The position numbers and the translations under genes were made by a program. The notes beneath the pieces are model-generated. The model was not told the DNA's origin. It did not search any database and saw nothing but the letters and a program-made list of their open reading frames with translations. This document shows positions 36,008 through 44,374 of a stretch of 64,000 bases of DNA, one piece after another. This DNA is from Lactiplantibacillus plantarum EGD-AQ4 (GTDB taxonomy: Bacteria; Bacillota; Bacilli; Lactobacillales; Lactobacillaceae). How positions within the stretch are numbered: position 1 is the stretch's first letter; each line of letters starts with the position of its first letter. The stretch spans positions 434,001 through 498,000 of the forward strand of contig NZ_AVAQ01000001.1 of assembly GCF_000463075.2 (NCBI RefSeq), given 5' to 3'.

Positions 36008-36063
36008 AGGTTTGAGTGTCCGAGTAAACGAGCCCACTACGATTCATTACTCGGCTGATTGTT

Positions 36064-36189
36064 TTAGTTGGTTAGGTCCCAATGCCAGTACGGATGGTGG
36101 TTTGCCACGTAAATGACAGTTGGTTGTGCGGATTGCGGTCGGTTTTGGCGCCGCGCAATCGTTAAAAGTTGTTGATGACGCATAGACAT
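36064..36189 (-). CDS. Small protein of 41 residues, unknown function
   Basis: I do not recognise it. ATG 36189 follows AAAGGA at close spacing, and a second ATG at 36183 (39 residues) has better spacing. The product begins MSMRHQQLLTIARRQNR and ends IYVANHHPYWHWDLTN, so it has a basic N-terminal half and an aromatic/histidine-rich end. A strong terminator follows 57 bases after the stop on the same strand, which supports real expression. No membrane segment is present. It could be a small regulator or a peptide; the coding call rests on ribosome site plus terminator only. Confidence 0.45.
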   Translation of the reverse strand: MSMRHQQLLTIARRQNRPQSAQPTVIYVANHHPYWHWDLTN

Positions 36190-36491
36190 CAGTTCCTTTC
36201 TTAATGAATACACTTAGTTTACGCGCCACCGCTCGTAGTAACTACTGTCTTTTCATAAGGCTAGCATAAGAATTTCTTAGAATTGCACGGCGACTGGCAA
36301 ACGGGCATTAGCCGCAAGACTCGTCCAAAAAAGCAGCTTTAAGAAGGGCGTCACTCGCTGATGTCATCGCAAACGGCTACCTGCCAACAACACTGACCTA
36401 GTCACCAAATCTAGGCCCCTGATAATCCAATCAGGACTTGATGCGCCGTGTTCAAGTTTAATGAAGGCCACAAGGCAACCATAGCCTGTAG

Positions 36492-37166
36492 TTAGGCCAA
36501 GTACTGCGCCGGTTGGTTCCAATAGGATTGCAGCTCATTAAAAAAGCGACTGAGGTGGTCACCGTCGATGGTGGCGTGATTGACCGTAATGCTCAGTGGC
36601 ATCGTAGTTCTGCTAGTGTCCGGCTGGAATTGGAACTGACCAGCCTGAAAAATTGGGAAGAAGCTATCCAGCGGTTTGAATGGCAGTGGTGTGTAACTAC
36701 TAAAATGCACACCCGGGAGGCTGCCGATATTAACCAGATTAGGGGTTTGCGGTGCTTTTGGCATTGGCCCAGAAACTGCGCTGAATTCAGCTTGGTCGGC
36801 TAAATAGTGTTGATAAAAGGTTCGAAAATCAGCGTCGTAAGTCGTCCATAGGTTGGCCATCGTTCGGTCCGCATGCAGAATCGTGTACGACGGGTGGAGC
36901 ACGTCAAAGGTCACCAGTTGGTCGTTCAAATAGCCGACGCGCATTTCAGGATGCTTGGTCAATAAGCGACTGACTAGGTAGAGGTAAACCGCGTTAAATT
37001 TAACCTGGTAGGCTTTCGTCCAATCAAGGGTCCTGGTGATATCCATATTAACTGTGAGACTAAAACCGCTGGGAGCCAGCTTTGTAAAATAATAAAAATA
37101 CGGTTGGCGCGGCCAGGTTTCTTGGTCGATAGCAACAGCGTGCATGTTTGGTTTAGTGGTGGTCAT
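36492..37166 (-). CDS. Chloramphenicol acetyltransferase-like protein
   Basis: This 224-residue protein has the trimeric CAT fold. The catalytic His segment HHxxxDG appears as NHATIDGDHLSRFF near the C-terminus, with its preceding strand MPLSITV. FYYFTKLAPSGFSLTVNMDIT, the AVYLYLVSRLLTKHPEMRVGY segment and FSSYTPLPF match CAT-like proteins. The first His of the pair is replaced by Asn, as in many CAT homologues, but the catalytic His is kept. It is the third gene of an operon (DUF2087 regulator, GIY-YIG-like, this), with its ATG directly after the previous stop. Whether it acetylates chloramphenicol is not known; it may act on another hydroxylated substrate. Confidence 0.85.
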   Translation of the reverse strand: MTTTKPNMHAVAIDQETWPRQPYFYYFTKLAPSGFSLTVNMDITRTLDWTKAYQVKFNAVYLYLVSRLLTKHPEMRVGYLNDQLVTFDVLHPSYTILHADRTMANLWTTYDADFRTFYQHYLADQAEFSAVSGPMPKAPQTPNLVNIGSLPGVHFSSYTPLPFKPLDSFFPIFQAGQFQFQPDTSRTTMPLSITVNHATIDGDHLSRFFNELQSYWNQPAQYLA

Positions 37167-37538
37167 TTAGTTTTCCTGCCAATCTTTTGGGCGCCGATTA
37201 TAGCCATGTTCATCGAATGGTTGTAAATCGTGCAGCCATTTATTTTTGAGTTCCTGAAGTGTGGCGCGCATATTCGTGACAGCTGTCGTTTCTTTTTGCC
37301 ACAGGACTTGATACGAAAAGTCCGCGGGCGTCTGCTGATTCCAATCAGTCTGTAACGGATTGGCGCGATAAAAGTTCTTATTGAGATTGAGTTGATAAAA
37401 GGCCCAACGATTATGCAAATTGGGCACGACATCGATCCAAATCTTGTGGTTGCGTTCGTTTGTGATTTGAATGACGCCGTAATAAGTTGGTGCTAGTTTG
37501 TATTTTTGCTGTAAAGCGCGCTTTTCTGCTGGTTGCAT
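37167..37538 (-). CDS. GIY-YIG-like protein with degenerate motif
   Basis: This 123-residue protein matches small GIY-YIG-family proteins of Bacillales/Lactobacillales. The GIY strand is GVI (21-23) and the YIG strand is WID (34-36), with the Arg of the catalytic helix kept (NLHNRW, Arg44). The C-terminal ELKNKWLHDLQPFDEHGYN is typical of this subfamily. The two key Tyr positions and one Gly are altered, so nuclease activity is doubtful. AGGAGG is present before the ATG, within the end of the upstream gene. It is co-transcribed with a DUF2087 regulator and CAT-like gene. Confidence 0.75.
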   Translation of the reverse strand: MQPAEKRALQQKYKLAPTYYGVIQITNERNHKIWIDVVPNLHNRWAFYQLNLNKNFYRANPLQTDWNQQTPADFSYQVLWQKETTAVTNMRATLQELKNKWLHDLQPFDEHGYNRRPKDWQEN

Positions 37539-37542
37539 GCTC

Positions 37543-38268
37543 CTAGTCCTCCTGAGTCGCTATGCGCCAGTACTGTCGGCCATCGACGGTTCGTTTTAAG
37601 AAGCCGTAGTCTATCAAGTAGCGGCGCAGCGTGGTGTAATCAAAATAAATCGGTCGTAAATAAGTGTTGAGCTCAGTTTCACTGAGTGGCTGATTCAGCG
37701 GGATTTCATCAATGATTCGGGTTAAAATCATGACGATCGTCTTTTGCTTTTTTGGCCAGCGCTTCAATTGTAATGGGTCATGATCAAAATCGAAGTATTG
37801 TTTCAGTGTTTGCGCGACTTCGTCTTCAGTAATTGCAAAGCGGTCATCAACAATCCCGGGTTGTTCTGGTAGGGTAATCAAATCATTACTCGTCTGGCCA
37901 CTTTCAAAGACGGATTGATAGATGGCCAGGTACAATTTGGCTTGCTTAGCTTTTTCACGAAAAGTAAATTTTTGATGACGAATCGTTGCCGCCGCTAATT
38001 GAAATTGCTTGGCTAAGTCAGCATCCTTGATGCCAGTCGCAAAAGCGGTCAGTAAATTTTGTTGTTTGGCGGTTAACGTATTGTAGCGACTGTCCAAATG
38101 AATCAGGGAGGACTGGTTACCGCCATGGACGATTGTTAAATGTTGTTCGATTGTTTCAGTCGGGGTGGACGGTTCCCAGCTGGCGTCACAGTAATTACAG
38201 TACAGCGCAGTGACAGTTTGATGCCAACCGCGTTTTAAGTCGTCAATCGTTAAATTAGTTAGGTCCAT
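37543..38268 (-). CDS. DUF2087 regulator with CxxC...HxxxxH zinc-finger-like N-terminus
   Basis: This protein of about 241 residues has three parts. The N-terminus carries C24-x2-C27-x15-H43-x4-H48, a zinc-finger-like arrangement. A LuxR/sigma-70-region-4 type HTH follows (LTAKQQNLLTAFATGIKDADLAKQFQLAAATIRHQK, about 72-107). The C-terminal DUF2087 domain reads LKRWPKKQKTIVMILTRII ... YGFLKRTVDGRQYWR. Such proteins are predicted transcription factors. ATG 38268 is chosen because GGAGGTGG precedes it; a longer frame reaches 38433. It heads the operon with GIY-YIG-like and CAT-like genes. The inducing signal is unknown. Confidence 0.78.
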   Translation of the reverse strand: MDLTNLTIDDLKRGWHQTVTALYCNYCDASWEPSTPTETIEQHLTIVHGGNQSSLIHLDSRYNTLTAKQQNLLTAFATGIKDADLAKQFQLAAATIRHQKFTFREKAKQAKLYLAIYQSVFESGQTSNDLITLPEQPGIVDDRFAITEDEVAQTLKQYFDFDHDPLQLKRWPKKQKTIVMILTRIIDEIPLNQPLSETELNTYLRPIYFDYTTLRRYLIDYGFLKRTVDGRQYWRIATQED

Positions 38269-38871
38269 AAGGCCACCTCCAATGTTACTGATTATAAGGG
38301 TGTTTATTGTATTTGTAAACATATAGATTAAATTAATGTTCGTTATTATGATAAACACATCGCTGCTGAGCTTGTTTATAGCTTTAATAAACATTCGCAT
38401 TTGTCGTGACATCCAGCAGGCTGGCGTTTCCAAATAACGACGCGGTACAATCTAGAAAAAGTGGAACACGAAAATTGGTTATCACATATTTGGCACGGAT
38501 GGGCTCATCTGCGACAGACTTAATACGATTAATCACACTTCCTCAGGTAATGCGTGATTAATTGTATTTTTGTTACCGTCCACACGACTAATCTCTACGG
38601 CCAAGACTACGCTAAATTAAGCCGTACTAGCGCCTGACACGTTAGTTTGTTAACCGTCGCTTGTCATGGATCGTTTAGCAGATAAAAAATCAGGTCATTC
38701 GGGGACGTTCCGGATGTTTCGTCTGCTGACCTATCGTACAATCCGCGGTATTGAATCGCCCGGATAGCGGTTACAATAGTTGAGACAGGTTGAAGAAGCG
38801 TTGCCTGAATTTGAAATTTTGAAAAATAGCTGAATTGATATTGAAGTGTTGATTGAAAGGAAGTGGTTGAC
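38269..38871. other. Intergenic region with an orphan plus-strand terminator hairpin
   Basis: No gene is seen. AATACGATTAATCAC (38522-38536) and GTGATTAATTGTATT (38554-38568) form a 15-bp stem with one mismatch, followed by TTTT in the plus direction. No plus-strand gene lies upstream, so it may end an unannotated small RNA starting between about 38280 and 38500. Confidence 0.45.
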
Positions 38872-39771
38872 GTGACTGAAGCCATTTTAAGTGTCACCCA
38901 TCTCAATAAGCGATTCAAACGCCAGCCGGTCTTGCAGGATGTCACTTTTGACTGTGAGCCGGGGCACATTATTGGGTTGGTGGGTGCAAACGGCGCTGGC
39001 AAAACAACGATTATGAAATCGATCTTAGGGCTCATCCGTACTGAAGGCGCCGTGACAATTGCGGGTCAAGTGATGCAATTTGACCGACATCCTGCATTAG
39101 CGCAAGTTGGGGCCCTGATTGAGTATCCAAGTCTGTACCCCTACCTGAGTGGCTGGGATAATCTGCGGTTGTTTGCTCGTGATCAGGATGTTGCGGCACA
39201 AATCGAAGCGTTAGTGACGAATTTTGGCATGGCTGATTATATTCATCATAAGGCCCGGACTTACTCGCTGGGGATGAAGCAAAAACTGGGAATTGCGTTA
39301 GCTTTTTTGAACCATCCGCAACTAGTCATTTTGGATGAACCGATGAACGGGCTCGACCCGCAAGGCACCAAACAGCTGCGTGATTTTATTTTGGCGCAAA
39401 AACAGCTGGGCCTGACGTTTTTGATCTCCAGCCATATTCTCGGCGAATTGCAGAAATTAGCGGATGACCTGGTCATCATTGACCACGGTCGTGTGATTCA
39501 ACGGACGACGATGGCCGCGGCCCTAGCGTTAACTAAGCACTACATTGTGGTCGCGACCGAACATGACGGTCAGGCCAAAGCAGCGCTGACTGCAGCCGGT
39601 TATCAATTAGCCGCCGGAACCCCAGTCAAATTGTTGCTGGCACCGGATCAATCAGTGGCGGACGTCTTAGCCGTCTTGCAACAGCAGCACATCACGGTGA
39701 CAGATGTTCAGCACCAAGACGCTGATTTGGAACAGATCGTGCTGTCCTTATTGGCGTCAGCAAAGGCCTAG
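38872..39771 (+). CDS. ABC transporter ATP-binding protein (BcrA-like)
   Basis: This ATPase of about 299 residues is of the BcrA/NatA exporter type. It has Walker A GANGAGKTT (about 40-48), the Q-loop-proximal IEYPSLYPYLSGWDNL segment typical of the bacitracin/lantibiotic immunity group, signature SLGMKQKLGIALAF and Walker B LVILDEPMNGLDP. The switch His is in SSHILGEL. A C-terminal ferredoxin-like extension (about 210-299) is usual for this group. GTG 38872 is chosen because AGGAAG lies eight bases before it. The permease starts 12 bases after the stop. Related pairs confer self-protection or resistance to wall-active peptides; the substrate here is unknown. Confidence 0.9.
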   Translation: MTEAILSVTHLNKRFKRQPVLQDVTFDCEPGHIIGLVGANGAGKTTIMKSILGLIRTEGAVTIAGQVMQFDRHPALAQVGALIEYPSLYPYLSGWDNLRLFARDQDVAAQIEALVTNFGMADYIHHKARTYSLGMKQKLGIALAFLNHPQLVILDEPMNGLDPQGTKQLRDFILAQKQLGLTFLISSHILGELQKLADDLVIIDHGRVIQRTTMAAALALTKHYIVVATEHDGQAKAALTAAGYQLAAGTPVKLLLAPDQSVADVLAVLQQQHITVTDVQHQDADLEQIVLSLLASAKA

Positions 39772-39783
39772 GGGGTGGAACGG

Positions 39784-40545
39784 ATGGTAACCTTATATCG
39801 ACAAGAATTACGCAAGTTGCTTAAAAAGCAATCGACGTGGTGGTGCCCCAGTATCCTAATCGCGCTGGCAGTGACCTTTGCCAGTCTGGCACGCGTCAAT
39901 GCCAAACTTTTTCCTGCCAAAGACTTGTTCAGTGCTAACTTTGGCGTGGGGCAATTCTTGGTCTTCTTTGTCATCGGTACAGCCGCGGCGATGGTGACGA
40001 TGGAATATCAATACGGCACCATCAAAACGGTCCTGACTCAGTCGTATACGCGGGGACAGGTCCTGGTCAGTAAATGGCTGACGATGCTAACGTACAGTCT
40101 GATTTTATACGTGGGGACATTGGGGGTGGCACTACTCTTAAAAGTCAGTCTCCTCAATGATAAGTTCATGGTCTTTGCCCATCCTAGCTTTTGGCACCAG
40201 TGGTTGGCCGTTACGGCCGGGGACTTCATGAATACTTGGTTGTTACTTAGTCTCGTGTTACTCGTCGCGACGGTTTTTAAACGATCAGGGACGGCAGTGG
40301 CTGTCGGCATCGTTGGCTACTTTTTGCTTTCACTCGTCAACGTGCCAATGATCGCACTGATTAAAAAGTACGCGTGGCTCAAATGGAATCCAATCAACAT
40401 GTTCAATTATGCGCCGCAGCTGCGGGACGCGTCGCTCAGTCACGTGACTAAGCTATCGAACATGCAATTTTTCTGGGGCAACTTAGTCTATATCGGTCTC
40501 TTCTTGGCGCTAGGGTGGCTGCTGTTCCGGCGACGCGAGGTGTGA
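39784..40545 (+). CDS. ABC-2 type permease (BcrB-like)
   Basis: This 253-residue membrane protein has six helices (for example WWCPSILIALAVTFASL, LVFFVIGTAAAMVTM, WLLLSLVLLVATVF, AVGIVGYFLLSLVNVPMIALI). It has the BcrB/YhaP-like element MEYQYGTIKTVLTQSYTRGQVLVSK (about 81-105), where the coupling helix lies. GGGGTGG is placed just before the ATG at 39784, so the longer frame from 39775 is less likely. It follows the BcrA-like ATPase and is probably its sole partner. It exports or extracts an unknown amphipathic substrate. Confidence 0.88.
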   Translation: MVTLYRQELRKLLKKQSTWWCPSILIALAVTFASLARVNAKLFPAKDLFSANFGVGQFLVFFVIGTAAAMVTMEYQYGTIKTVLTQSYTRGQVLVSKWLTMLTYSLILYVGTLGVALLLKVSLLNDKFMVFAHPSFWHQWLAVTAGDFMNTWLLLSLVLLVATVFKRSGTAVAVGIVGYFLLSLVNVPMIALIKKYAWLKWNPINMFNYAPQLRDASLSHVTKLSNMQFFWGNLVYIGLFLALGWLLFRRREV

Positions 40546-40693
40546 GGCCTAGTCGCTAGCGGCTGTTGTGAGTTGAAGATGAATATGATTCGAATGTCAT
40601 CCAGAGAATATTCTGCTTGGACGCCGTTGTGCCAAAAGGTCAGCTCACAAAATGACCGGTGCGGATTGGTCACAGCAGTCGATGCGTAACTAA

Positions 40694-40740
40694 AAAACGA
40701 GTCATTGGACATCCAGTTGGAAGATCCAATGACTCGTTTT
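40694..40740. terminator. Bidirectional terminator between ABC permease and rqcH
   Basis: A 16-bp perfect stem (40694-40709 with 40725-40740) has A-runs on its left and T-runs on its right side, lying between convergent genes. Confidence 0.9.
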
Positions 40741-40884
40741 AGTCGTCATTCTGATGAATTTTAGGTTGCTGACCTTTAATTAAAATCAGCACGCACTGTA
40801 TCTGAGACTGCTCAAAACGGGTATCCGTCATATCGTGACTAGGATTAGGCAACCCAGGTCAAATAGACGAGCGACCATCTTAGA

Positions 40885-42591
40885 TTAATCTTTCGGCGTG
40901 AGCTGTTCCACCAGTTGGGCATCTGGTGAGACGTACAAGGTCTTTTGCCCCTCATAAATCACGAACCCAGGTTTGGCACCGTTTGGTTTGCGGATTCGCC
41001 GCACTTGGACGTAATCGACGGGGACCGTCGCGGAATCGCGGGCCTTTGAAAAGTAGGCAGCCAGGTTGGCCGCTTCTAGCAAGGTCGTTTCACTCGGGTG
41101 GTCAGAATGCACGATGACGTGAGATCCCGGAATTTTCTGCGTATGCAGCCAATAATCACTCTTGTGAGCAGTTTTGAGCGTTAACTGGTCATTTTGGCGG
41201 TTGTTTTTACCGACCGATATGGGGGTGCCATCCGTCGCAACGAACGCCTGTGGCTGACTAGGCCGCCGTGAACTACGCTGCTTCTTCTTGGTATGATGTT
41301 GCTTCAGATAACCTTGTTGCGTCAATTCTTCGCGAATTTCGGCAATGTCGGCTGGACTGGCTAACTCAATCTGGGTCTGAATGTTATCCAGATAGTCGAT
41401 TTCGGCCTGCGTCAAGTCGATCTGCTCACCCACGTAACCGACCGCATTTTTTTGTTTCTGATACCGTGAAAAGTATTTTTGAGCGTTGCGTGAAGGCGAT
41501 AACTGGTTGGATAACTGAATTTTTAACGGCACATTATCATGATAATAATCAGGTAACGTAATTTCAGTCATCCCACGTTTGACTTCGTGTAAATAAGTCG
41601 TCAGAATTTCACCCTTGAGCCGGAGCTCATCAGCTTGCTTGGTGTTAGCCAAGGTTTGTTCCAACTTTTTGAGCTTATTGCGATTCTTCTTCAGATTGTT
41701 CTTGACGACCCGAATCAAATTGCCGGCTTGTTGCTGGACACGTTCGCGTTGTGCCGCATCTGCATAGTAAAAATCCAGTAACTGACTGAGCGTGTCGAAC
41801 TGGCGGGTGGCCGGACCAAAGTGGTCGAACTTGCCGGCCGCAAACATGGTTTTACGATTTGGCAAGGTAATCAACGTTGGTTCTGGGTGGTCAAATTGCG
41901 CCAAGAATGCTTGGTAGTGTGCTGCCAAATCACCTGGTTGGTGTAAATCGGCAGCCAACTGTTGCGCACTGTCACGGCCCAGTCCTTGATAGTGCTGCTG
42001 CAACTGCTTAGCAAGGACATCTTCGTTCGGATAATCACGGACCAGTGCCTGATAGTCAGTATTGGGCGTGAACGGATCAATTTTATCCTGCTTGGGTGGC
42101 TGAATATAGGTGGCGCCGGGCAGTAACAACCGGTAGCGGTTTTGGTCGGCGCCCACGTGCTTGATGACGTCGATAATCTTGCTGGTTTGATCGTCAACTA
42201 AAATAACGTTACTGTGCCGCGCCATGATTTCGATGATCAACGTCAGCGTTTCAGCATCGCCCAACTCATTGCGTGTCGCCACGGTCAAATGGACGACCCG
42301 GTCATTTGCCATCTGGGTGACGGCAGTGACGACTGCGCCTTGCAAATATTTCCGCATCATCATTGCAAAGTTCGTTGGTACGGCTGGATTGACGTATGGA
42401 ATTTGGGTGGTCTGAATCCGTGGATAGGTCGGATCAGCCGATAGCAAGACGGGATAATTCTGCCGATTAGCGCGAATCGTGAGGATTAATTCGTTTTGGT
42501 AGGGCTGATTAATTTTGGAAATACGACCGCCAACTAAGGTTTGGCGTAATTCGGTGACCATCGCATGGGTGAATAAACCATCAAAGGACAT
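40885..42591 (-). CDS. rqcH: RqcH / NFACT ribosome quality control protein
   Basis: This 568-residue protein is RqcH (NEMF homologue; formerly annotated as a fibronectin-binding protein). It binds stalled 50S subunits and recruits tRNA-Ala to add C-terminal alanine tails. The NFACT-N domain is at the start (FDGLFTHAMVTELRQTL), with the diagnostic Asp97-Arg98 in MANDRVV. A central coiled coil (RVVKNNLKKNRNKLKKLEQTL) and a basic linker are followed by the NFACT-R domain (DYWLHTQKIPGSHVIVHS, about 455-545). Length is normal. It is a single gene with a convergent terminator and an 18-base palindrome upstream. Confidence 0.95.
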   Translation of the reverse strand: MSFDGLFTHAMVTELRQTLVGGRISKINQPYQNELILTIRANRQNYPVLLSADPTYPRIQTTQIPYVNPAVPTNFAMMMRKYLQGAVVTAVTQMANDRVVHLTVATRNELGDAETLTLIIEIMARHSNVILVDDQTSKIIDVIKHVGADQNRYRLLLPGATYIQPPKQDKIDPFTPNTDYQALVRDYPNEDVLAKQLQQHYQGLGRDSAQQLAADLHQPGDLAAHYQAFLAQFDHPEPTLITLPNRKTMFAAGKFDHFGPATRQFDTLSQLLDFYYADAAQRERVQQQAGNLIRVVKNNLKKNRNKLKKLEQTLANTKQADELRLKGEILTTYLHEVKRGMTEITLPDYYHDNVPLKIQLSNQLSPSRNAQKYFSRYQKQKNAVGYVGEQIDLTQAEIDYLDNIQTQIELASPADIAEIREELTQQGYLKQHHTKKKQRSSRRPSQPQAFVATDGTPISVGKNNRQNDQLTLKTAHKSDYWLHTQKIPGSHVIVHSDHPSETTLLEAANLAAYFSKARDSATVPVDYVQVRRIRKPNGAKPGFVIYEGQKTLYVSPDAQLVEQLTPKD

Positions 42592-42623
42592 GTGATCACT
42601 CGCTTTCTTAAAGTTTCGTTATA

Positions 42624-42641
42624 AACTGTCCGCGGACAGTT
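42624..42641. promoter_or_regulatory. 18-base perfect palindrome upstream of rqcH
   Basis: AACTGTCCGCGGACAGTT is fully self-complementary and lies 33 bases before the rqcH start on the minus strand. The arrangement is that of a dimeric repressor site, possibly overlapping the promoter. Confidence 0.45.
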
Positions 42642-42984
42642 AACCGGCTACTAGTATACCGTTATTCGTGGTTTAAAGACAAGTTAACGACCCGCGGATG
42701 CCCGGTATTTTGGCATGCTCGGCGATTTGGACGCAAAGTTGTCCTCAAGAACAGGGCCATTTGAAATTCAGTTAGGTCTTCATTTGAATGCCTCCCTGTG
42801 CGGGTACAACCGGCTGGTGATGAGCTTAGTGTTAGTGGATCAAAACGGGACCACGACCGAATCAATGTCCAAAATGTTATATGCAAAAACGACTTTACCG
42901 GCTTTAATTTCAAAAAAGGATCGTAATTATCCTTCTGATATTGTATAATACAAATGTGAATTATTGTTGAGAGGAATGAAGGAC

Positions 42985-43407
42985 ATGAAATCAAGCTTAA
43001 AGGCACTCGCAGAGACGGCTAAGCTCCAGACGGCCAGCTTAAAACAATTGACCAAGGCACAAGGGGTAACAGTTGCGGAATGGCAATTATTAATCCAATT
43101 AAACGCGGGGGCGAATACCCAAGAAAAATTAGCCACGGCGATGCAATTGGATACGTCAACACTCAGCCGGCAACTTGCCAGTCTCGTTAAAAAGGAGCGA
43201 CTGAGTAAAGAAGCTGTCGGTCGCGACCGGCGCCAACTGGTTTATACGATTACACCGGCTGGGATGACCGCGCTCAAAGCGATTAATGCTGCCTATGAAC
43301 AGTTTGAAGCCGACGTCTTTGACAAGTGGCCCCAAGATGAACAAAACTTATTGCGGATCCTGTTGAATCGCCTCAACAAGTCGGTCAGTCGGATTTTAGA
43401 ACCCTAA
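42985..43407 (+). CDS. MarR-family transcriptional regulator
   Basis: This regulator of about 140 residues has the MarR winged-helix pattern. The DNA-binding stretch LATAMQLDTSTLSRQLASLVKK is about residues 51-72, the wing is GRDRRQLVYTITPAG, and flanking dimerisation helices are present. MarR proteins bind palindromes and release on binding small phenolic or oxidised ligands. ATG 42985 is chosen because GAGAGGA precedes it by nine bases; TTG 42964 and ATG 42976 are in frame. It is 85 bases upstream of degV and far from other co-oriented genes, so its target is not obvious. Confidence 0.9.
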   Translation: MKSSLKALAETAKLQTASLKQLTKAQGVTVAEWQLLIQLNAGANTQEKLATAMQLDTSTLSRQLASLVKKERLSKEAVGRDRRQLVYTITPAGMTALKAINAAYEQFEADVFDKWPQDEQNLLRILLNRLNKSVSRILEP

Positions 43408-43492
43408 CTTTCCGAATGGTCGAAGGTAGAGTCTCGCTTAATTTTATGCTATGATGTTTGATATTACTTAAGATGAGAAGTAGGTGTAAGTC

Positions 43493-44374
43493 ATGAAGAT
43501 TGCTGTTGTTACTGACAGCACGAGCTATTTGACACCGCAAGAGGTCGCGGACAACGATATTCATGTCGTGCCGATTCCGGTTATTATAGATGGAAAAGTG
43601 TATCAAGAAGGGGTCGATATTAAGACTGACGACTTCTATGCCAATATGAAATCTTTCAAGTCGTTTCCTAGTACGTCGCAACCACCCGTGGGGGAAATGG
43701 TGGCGTTCTACAATCGACTTGGCGACCAAGGTTACGATGCCGTCATTAGTATTCACTTAGCTAGTACGATCTCCGGCTTTTACAATAGTCTGATGAATAT
43801 GCGCGACATGGTCGATAACATTCAACTTTACCCGTATGATTCACAAATCACGGTGCGGTTGATGGGGTATTTGGCACTTGAAGCGGCGCGGATGGCGAAA
43901 GCTGGTCACTCAGTCGACGAAATTCTAGCACGCTTGGATGACTTACGAGCTTCCATGGGTGAATATTTTATTGTCGATGATTTACAAAATTTGGTGCGGG
44001 GTGGCCGGCTCTCGAATGCTTCGGCTTTTATCGGTAGTGTGCTGCGAATCAAGCCACTGCTGACCTTTGATGATGACAGTCATGAAATCGTGGCGTTTGA
44101 AAAGGTCCGCTCGACCAAGAAAGCACTGGCGCGAGTCGAACAGCTCTTCGCACAGGCGCAAGCCAAGGTCGATTACCCATTGCGGGCGATCATCGTTCAA
44201 GGTAATAACTTGGCGGCGGCTGAGGATTGGAAACAAAAACTGCAACAGCAGTATCCCGACATGCCAATCGACATCACATATTTTGGCCCCGTTATTGGTG
44301 CCCATTTAGGTGATAAGTCGCTCGCACTCGCTTGGTTGAAAGATATTGACAAGGCCTATCCGGATGCAGATTAA
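43493..44374 (+). CDS. DegV family fatty-acid-binding protein
   Basis: This 293-residue protein is a DegV homologue (FakB-like), which binds a fatty acid and presents its carboxylate to the FakA kinase. Signature features are AVVTDSTSYLTPQEVADNDI (Thr-Asp-Ser near residue 8), SFKSFPSTSQPPVGEM (about 60-75), ISIHLASTISGFYNS (about 84-98) and DDLQNLVRGGRLSNASAF (about 162-179). Length is normal. AGGTG precedes the ATG. The 3' end overlaps a GNAT gene by 11 bases, suggesting an operon. Whether this is a true FakB is uncertain because lactobacilli carry several DegV paralogues. Confidence 0.92.
   Translation: MKIAVVTDSTSYLTPQEVADNDIHVVPIPVIIDGKVYQEGVDIKTDDFYANMKSFKSFPSTSQPPVGEMVAFYNRLGDQGYDAVISIHLASTISGFYNSLMNMRDMVDNIQLYPYDSQITVRLMGYLALEAARMAKAGHSVDEILARLDDLRASMGEYFIVDDLQNLVRGGRLSNASAFIGSVLRIKPLLTFDDDSHEIVAFEKVRSTKKALARVEQLFAQAQAKVDYPLRAIIVQGNNLAAAEDWKQKLQQQYPDMPIDITYFGPVIGAHLGDKSLALAWLKDIDKAYPDAD

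Noticed and set aside
36492-37166. Chloramphenicol resistance gene
   Set aside because: The protein has the CAT fold but sits in a chromosomal regulator operon with an altered His motif; resistance cannot be claimed from the sequence.
38677-38732. Alternative pairings AGCAGA/TCTGCT and AGGTCA/TGACCT before the BcrA-like gene
   Set aside because: The stems are only six base pairs, no terminator or ribosome site is sequestered, and chance is likely.
38863-40545. BcrAB-like pair as a bacteriocin immunity locus
   Set aside because: No bacteriocin precursor, two-component system or modification gene is seen nearby, so the pair is left as an ABC exporter of unknown cargo.
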